NCBI GenBank assembly: GCA_002314675.1
Contig: DCGZ01000011.1
Coordinates: 1 to 19,161 of the forward strand
Length of the DNA: 19,161 nt
Direction: 5' to 3'
DNA from: Fibrobacter sp. UBA1765
GTDB lineage: Bacteria > Fibrobacterota > Fibrobacteria > Fibrobacterales > Fibrobacteraceae
Below, one piece after another: positions 15,375 through 19,161 of the stretch; within the stretch, counting starts at the first letter, position 1; each line of letters starts with the position of its first letter. The position numbers and the translations under genes were made by a program. The notes under the pieces are model-generated. The model was not told the DNA's origin. It saw nothing but the letters and a program-made list of their open reading frames with translations, and did not search any database.

Positions 15375-16763
15375 CTATTTCGTCTTCAACAGCTCCGCCA
15401 CGCTCTCTGCAAATTCAGAAAGCTTTGGATCGCGACCACCCATGAGTAAAATCGTATCGCCTGGCTTGGCTTCGCTTACAACGGTCTTTGCAAAGTCCTC
15501 ACGATTTTCGATGTAGGCCGCGTCTGTGCCAAGTTTTTTAAGGTCATCTACAAGGTCACCGGCAGAAATATCTCGTGTCACTGTTCCACCGGCATAATAG
15601 ATCTGGCTAAGGAACATCTTGTCGTTTTCACGAATTGCAGAATGCATAGATTCCACAAGGTCATTGCGCAAAAAGCGAGTCGGGCCAAAGCCATGCGGCT
15701 GGAACCATGCAAGAACCCTGCCAGTTGTAAATGCCTGAACACTTCGAATACTTGCGCCTATTTTTGCCGGATTGTGTGCAAAGTCATCAATAAGCGTTAC
15801 TCCGTTGAACGTGCCAAGAATCTGGTGACGACGATGGATACCAGGGAATGTAGCCAAGGCTTCGGCAGCAACCTTTACAGGAACTCCCGCGACAGTAGCT
15901 GCAGCAATGGCAGCAAGGCCATTTTCCATGTTGTGCTTGCCCGGCAGCGGAATTTCACAGCGTACAAGTTCTCCGGCATGGCGAACCCTAAAGCGAATGG
16001 AAGTTCCAACAGCGGTAAAATCAACGCCTTGGGTTCCAAAGGAATTTTCGGTACCAAAAAGGAACTTGCGATCCTTTACGTATGGAGCTGCAAGCGAATG
16101 GTTTCCATTTGCAATCAAGGTCTTGCCATCGCCATAGACATTGTTCGAGAATACTTCAAAAATATTCTGCAGTTCAGAAATTTCCTTGTGGTCCTTGTCA
16201 ATATTCAGGATTACACCGACTTCTGGGTGATAGCGGACAAGGGAGCCGTCGCTTTCATCAGCTTCAATCACTAGCCATTCGCCAGAACCAGCAACAGCGT
16301 TACCGATCTTACCTTTCTTTTCAAGGTTTACAAGACCAGCGCCCGTGATAATCGAAGGATTCAAGCCAGCGTATTCCAAAATATGGAATGTCATTCCGGT
16401 TACAGTGCTCTTGCCACTTGTTCCGCTAATAGCAATTGTCTTTGTACTTGCTGCAATTTGAGCAAGCATTTCGCTACGATGGAGTGTCTTGATTCCAAGT
16501 TCCTTAGCACGCACAAGGTCCGGATTCGTTTCTTCAATCGCTGTACTTACGACAACGGCATCAATGCCATTTACAACACCGGAGCCATCATTCCTAAAGC
16601 AAGCGATACCGCATTCTTCAAGCTGTTCCTGAACACGGGTCTTTTCAGCAGCGCCAAACTGACGGTCAGAACCAGAAACCTTAAAGCCTTTGCCAGCAAG
16701 ATACTGGGCTATAGCACTCATGCCCGCACCAGCAACACCAATAAAAAAGTAAGAGTTTTCCAT
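15375..16763 (-). CDS. Mur ligase family protein, MurC-like (UDP-N-acetylmuramate:amino acid or peptide ligase)
   Basis: Cytoplasmic ATP-dependent ligase of 462 residues. The N-terminal Rossmann part (FFIGVAGAGMSAIAQYLAGKG at 6-26, then VSGSD) is typical of MurC/Mpl, which bind UDP-MurNAc. The P-loop is GTSGKST at 114-120 where MurC usually has GTHGKTT. EADESDGS at 167-174 is MurC-like. NIDKDHKEI at 187-195 replaces the usual N.D.DH.D, DDFAHNPAKI at 326-335 replaces DDYAHHPTE, and FQPHGFGPTRF at 354-364 replaces FQPHRYSRT. It could be the cell's MurC, a second MurC-type ligase, or an Mpl-like enzyme that attaches recovered peptide. It lies 32 bp behind the primase-like gene and near divergent murB. 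No SD is evident before ATG 16763. Confidence 0.8.
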   Translation of the reverse strand: MENSYFFIGVAGAGMSAIAQYLAGKGFKVSGSDRQFGAAEKTRVQEQLEECGIACFRNDGSGVVNGIDAVVVSTAIEETNPDLVRAKELGIKTLHRSEMLAQIAASTKTIAISGTSGKSTVTGMTFHILEYAGLNPSIITGAGLVNLEKKGKIGNAVAGSGEWLVIEADESDGSLVRYHPEVGVILNIDKDHKEISELQNIFEVFSNNVYGDGKTLIANGNHSLAAPYVKDRKFLFGTENSFGTQGVDFTAVGTSIRFRVRHAGELVRCEIPLPGKHNMENGLAAIAAATVAGVPVKVAAEALATFPGIHRRHQILGTFNGVTLIDDFAHNPAKIGASIRSVQAFTTGRVLAWFQPHGFGPTRFLRNDLVESMHSAIRENDKMFLSQIYYAGGTVTRDISAGDLVDDLKKLGTDAAYIENREDFAKTVVSEAKPGDTILLMGGRDPKLSEFAESVAELLKTK

Positions 16764-16795
16764 ACGATTTGTAAAATAGATATTTTATAAAGGGA

Positions 16796-17866
16796 TTAAT
16801 GCTTTCCACCAAAGTAATCATTCATATCTTCGCCTTCCTTCATGCGGAAACGTTCCGGCAAAAGCAAAGAGCCATTCACGGTATTCTTGATTTCGCTTGC
16901 ATTTAGTAGTTCTTGAATAACCTTTGTTCCATTGCGACCAGCTTCATCCTGATCTAAGCAAATGACAACATTCTTGTTTTTAAAGTAACTCACCCACTCC
17001 GCCTTGAACGAATTCACTCCAGGAATACCAACTGCAGGCATGCTACGACCAACAAGCGTAAGCGTATCGATAGCACCTTCACAAAGGTAAACCCAGCCCG
17101 GTTTGCCATCTAGCACTTGCAAATTATACGGGTACGGAACTTTACCGGCAAGGTTCATTTCCTTTTGCTTTACATCGCGTTCAATGGTGCGAGCCTGAAA
17201 ATACATGCTCCTGTATTCGCTGTCCAAATACGGAAAAATCAAGCGATGCTTAAAATAGCGCAGATTTCCCTTTTCATTGAATAAACCTACTCGCTGCAAA
17301 AGTTCAAGGCCAAACTCCTTGACAAGTTCAAGCGAAACTTCCTCGTAACGGGTCAGGTAGCGAAGTCGCATTTTATCCCAGACAGGTTTAAAGATACGAC
17401 GCTTAATCAAATAATTTTTTGCTGGGGTCTCATCAACTGGATCAAGCTTTTTTAGAAATGAAAGCACAACCTTCATTCGCTGCAATTCAGAAATTTCTGG
17501 CGGCTTCGGGCGTTCAACAACAGCCGATTGAGTGCTGTTTGATCGCGGAGCTGGAGTACCCTGTTCCACGGCCATCCATGGTCGAAATTCATCTTTCAGC
17601 CAGCGAACCGCTTCATTAAAACTACAATCACGGAGCATTTCTACAAGGGTAATGACATCTCCACGAACATCAGGGCAAACAAAACAGCGAAAAAGCCCTC
17701 GTTCTTCAGAAAAAGAAAGCGACGGTGTACGATCGCCATGGGCATGGCGCATCGGGTAAAAGCAATGGCAACGCCCCTTAACCACGTTAAGCCCAAGTTT
17801 TTCGGCAACCGTAGTTATAGAAAGCGACGCCTTTAGCTGCTCTATTTCATCATGAGAATCCTGCAT
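16796..17866 (-). CDS. Short DnaG-like protein: CHC2 zinc finger plus TOPRIM primase domain
   Basis: Protein of 356 residues from ATG 17866; a TTG 12 codons earlier is possible, but the added sequence is basic and outside the conserved domain. Residues 8-95 resemble the DnaG zinc-binding domain: C33/C35, H41/H43 followed by DRTPSLSF, then CFVC at 61-64 and RGDVITLVEML. The spacing of the first ligand pair is longer than in CPFH. Residues about 145-250 resemble the primase catalytic-core N-part (HRLIFPYLDSEYRSMYFQAR at 207-226), and 257-315 are a TOPRIM domain (LCEGAIDTL with Glu263, and CLDQDEAGRNG with Asp305 and Asp307). Replicative DnaG is about 580-650 residues with a C-terminal helicase-binding domain that is missing here. 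It could be an accessory or element-derived primase. It heads a unit with the MurC-like gene. Confidence 0.82.
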   Translation of the reverse strand: MQDSHDEIEQLKASLSITTVAEKLGLNVVKGRCHCFYPMRHAHGDRTPSLSFSEERGLFRCFVCPDVRGDVITLVEMLRDCSFNEAVRWLKDEFRPWMAVEQGTPAPRSNSTQSAVVERPKPPEISELQRMKVVLSFLKKLDPVDETPAKNYLIKRRIFKPVWDKMRLRYLTRYEEVSLELVKEFGLELLQRVGLFNEKGNLRYFKHRLIFPYLDSEYRSMYFQARTIERDVKQKEMNLAGKVPYPYNLQVLDGKPGWVYLCEGAIDTLTLVGRSMPAVGIPGVNSFKAEWVSYFKNKNVVICLDQDEAGRNGTKVIQELLNASEIKNTVNGSLLLPERFRMKEGEDMNDYFGGKH

Positions 17867-17936
17867 TGGCCTAAATTTATATTTAAAGTTTTTTTTATGC
17901 AACTGCCCTACATTGAATGTTCTATTTTATGACTGT
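17867..17936. promoter_or_regulatory. Divergent intergenic region between primase-like gene and murB
   Basis: Seventy A/T-rich bases separate the two divergent ATG codons, so promoters for both directions must overlap here or lie inside the genes. On the minus strand TTGCAT, 15 nt, TATAAA is a weak candidate with a very short leader. AGG lies three bases upstream of the primase ATG. No SD precedes murB. Confidence 0.35.
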
Positions 17937-18833
17937 ATGAACACATTAAACATTAAAGAAAACGAACCAATGAAAAGCCACTTGTCTTTTAGGGCAGGCG
18001 GCAATGCTCGTTATTTTGTTGAAGTAAACAACGCAGATGAAATCTTACAGGCAAAAGCATTCGCTAGCGAAAATAAATTGCCCTATTTTATGCTTGGTAA
18101 CGGTACAAATGTTCTTGTTTCAGATTCGGGCTTTAATGGGCTTATCATTAAATTTGGCAAGGCCCTTGCGGAAACTTCTTTTGAAGAATCAGTAGACTTT
18201 TTGCATGTAAAAGTGGGGGCAGCTGCAGTACTTGGTGTTATTGCCCGCAAAGCAGCAGGACTTGGCTTTGGCGGCATTCATTTGCTTGCTGGTGTTCCTG
18301 GTACAATCGGCGGTGCCGTATACATGAATGCAGGCGCTTATGGAGAAGAAATAGCGAACTGTATTGAAAGCGTAGAAGCATTGACTGTTGAAGGCAAAGT
18401 TGTTACGCACGCAAAGGAAGAATGCGAGTTTGGCTATAGAACATCGGCGTTTCAAACAGGCAATAAATTTGCCGGTGAATTAATTCTTGGTTGTACCCTA
18501 AAATTGCCCAAAGGCGAAAGCGCCGAAGTATTAAAAAGCGAAATTGATGCAGCAATGCAAAAGCGCAAGGCAAGCCAGCCGCTAGACAAGCCAAACGCAG
18601 GTTCTGCATTCAAGCGACCAGCTACAGGTTTCCCAGGAGCACTCATTGAACAAGCAGGCTTGAAAGGTTACCGCATAGGCGATGCACAAGTTTCCGAAAA
18701 GCACGCTAACTTTATTGTAAACCTAGGAAACGCAACTGCAACAGATATCGAAGCATTGTTTGAATACGTACAAAAAGAAGTTTTTGCAAAAACAGGAACA
18801 ATGCTTGAAAGAGAAGTGATAATTTTGAAATAG
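17937..18833 (+). CDS. murB: UDP-N-acetylenolpyruvoylglucosamine reductase
   Basis: Cytoplasmic FAD enzyme of 298 residues that reduces UDP-GlcNAc-enolpyruvate to UDP-MurNAc with NADPH, the second committed step of peptidoglycan synthesis. The FAD-binding part shows LSFRAGGNARYFVEV at 16-30, GNGTNVLVSDSGF at 54-66, and LAGVPGTIGGAVYMNAGAYG at 117-136. The substrate part has GYRTS at 166-170 (catalytic Arg168), PNAGSAFKRP at 219-228 with proton donor Ser223, and the terminal LEREV with the catalytic Glu. The lack of the extra loop and the short length make it a type II MurB. ATG 17937 is chosen; an upstream in-frame TTG (17913) adds eight unconserved residues. It is the only plus-strand gene, and the 91-bp repeat array starts at the base after its stop codon. 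Confidence 0.97.
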   Translation: MNTLNIKENEPMKSHLSFRAGGNARYFVEVNNADEILQAKAFASENKLPYFMLGNGTNVLVSDSGFNGLIIKFGKALAETSFEESVDFLHVKVGAAAVLGVIARKAAGLGFGGIHLLAGVPGTIGGAVYMNAGAYGEEIANCIESVEALTVEGKVVTHAKEECEFGYRTSAFQTGNKFAGELILGCTLKLPKGESAEVLKSEIDAAMQKRKASQPLDKPNAGSAFKRPATGFPGALIEQAGLKGYRIGDAQVSEKHANFIVNLGNATATDIEALFEYVQKEVFAKTGTMLEREVIILK

Positions 18834-19161
18834 AGGACAGAGTACAGAAAACAGAAGACAGGAATGAGGACGCACCTTCGGTGCTTTGAGGTGTGAGGTC
18901 GGCGCTACGCGCCTAGAGGTAAGTAAGATGCAAGAAAGAAGACAGAGACCAGACGTCAGGACGCACCTTCGGTGCTTTGAGGCGTGAGGTCGGCGCTACG
19001 CGCCTAGAGGTAAGTAAGATGCAAGAAAGAAGACAGAGAACAGACATCAGGACGCACCTTCGGTGCTTTGAGGTGTGAGGTCGGCGCTACGCGCCTAGAG
19101 GTAAGTAAGATGCAAGAAAGAAGACAGAGAACAGACGTCAGGTCGCACCTTCGGTGCTTTG
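18834..19161 (+). repeat. Tandem array of a 91-bp double-hairpin repeat
   Basis: No gene. After a 36-base purine-rich partial unit, complete units start at 18870, 18961 and 19052 and a fourth starts at 19143 and is cut by the window end, so the period is exactly 91 bp. Units differ at about two or three positions (for example GTGTGAGG versus GCGTGAGG). Each unit has two small hairpins with 5-bp stems and 3-nt loops, GCACC-TTC-GGTGC and GGCGC-TAC-GCGCC, about 16 bases apart, followed by a purine-rich AGAAAGAAGACAGAGA tract and GACGTCAGG. An inverted degenerate copy opens the window (1-91). Confidence 0.93.

Noticed and set aside
15642..16274. Plus-strand open frame of 210 codons within the MurC-like gene
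   Set aside because: Antisense to conserved Mur ligase motifs and without any domain features.
16796..17866. Evidence for an integrated phage or plasmid around the primase-like gene
   Set aside because: Neighbouring genes are cell-wall and salvage functions; no integrase, helicase, replication initiator, capsid or toxin-antitoxin gene is present.
18870..19161. CRISPR array
   Set aside because: The whole 91-bp period is conserved, with no unique spacers, the unit is too long for a CRISPR repeat, and no cas gene is present.
18870..19161. Integron cassette attachment sites or IS ends
   Set aside because: No integrase or transposase gene, no coding cassettes between units and no target-site duplication are visible.
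1..19161. tRNA, rRNA or known small RNA genes
   Set aside because: No cloverleaf with a GTTCGA-type T arm and no rRNA-like stretch was seen in any of the intergenic regions.

Overview
The window looks like chromosomal DNA of a Fibrobacter species (phylum Fibrobacterota, cellulolytic rumen or gut bacteria). The best single marker is a small secreted protein at 13363-13950 that carries the Fibrobacter succinogenes major paralogous (FISUMP) domain, which is largely confined to this group. A large secreted pectate lyase with a C-terminal sorting-type domain, moderate G+C content and mostly weak Shine-Dalgarno sequences fit the same assignment. I could not run a database search, so the genus rests on recognised motifs.

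Layout. Twelve of the thirteen genes lie on the minus strand. Reading in the direction of transcription from the right: a short DnaG-like primase (16796-17866) and a divergent MurC-like ligase (15375-16763) form one unit. A repeat-rich gap (15195-15374) follows. Next come an MTA/SAH deaminase-type amidohydrolase (13953-15194), the FISUMP protein (13363-13950) and an AmgK-like kinase (12298-13317), closed by a good intrinsic terminator at 12234-12269. A large multidomain pectate lyase (8974-12090) follows, with a clear sigma70-type promoter whose -35 box lies inside a perfect palindrome, and with its own terminator. Then coaBC (7611-8816), a uracil-DNA-glycosylase-like protein one base behind it (6764-7609), and a CobW/COG0523 GTPase with a duplicated His/Asp/Cys-rich metal-binding insert (5360-6697), again closed by a terminator. 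The last unit is a FIST-GGDEF protein (3399-5156), a MATE transporter (1963-3354) and a ClC chloride channel/antiporter with CBS domains (217-1962); the last two abut with no spacing. The only plus-strand gene is murB (17937-18833), divergent from the primase.

Both edges of the window carry the same repeat family in opposite orientation. The right edge holds a tandem array with an exact 91-bp period, starting directly after the murB stop codon and still running at the last base. The left edge begins with an inverted, degenerate copy. A second dispersed repeat occurs inverted at about 90-118 and 15204-15233. The edges may therefore be repeat-caused assembly boundaries.

How the genes fit together: most are housekeeping (coenzyme A synthesis, peptidoglycan precursor synthesis or recycling, nucleoside salvage, metal homeostasis, transport). 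The pectate lyase is the plant-cell-wall-facing gene. MurB, the MurC-like ligase and the AmgK-like kinase together hint at a peptidoglycan synthesis/recycling theme. I did not find an obvious new defence or mobile system. The most unusual items are the 91-bp hairpin array, the palindrome over the pectate lyase promoter, the duplicated metal-binding insert in the GTPase, the small primase in a cell-wall context, and the base-composition mosaic in the pectate lyase.
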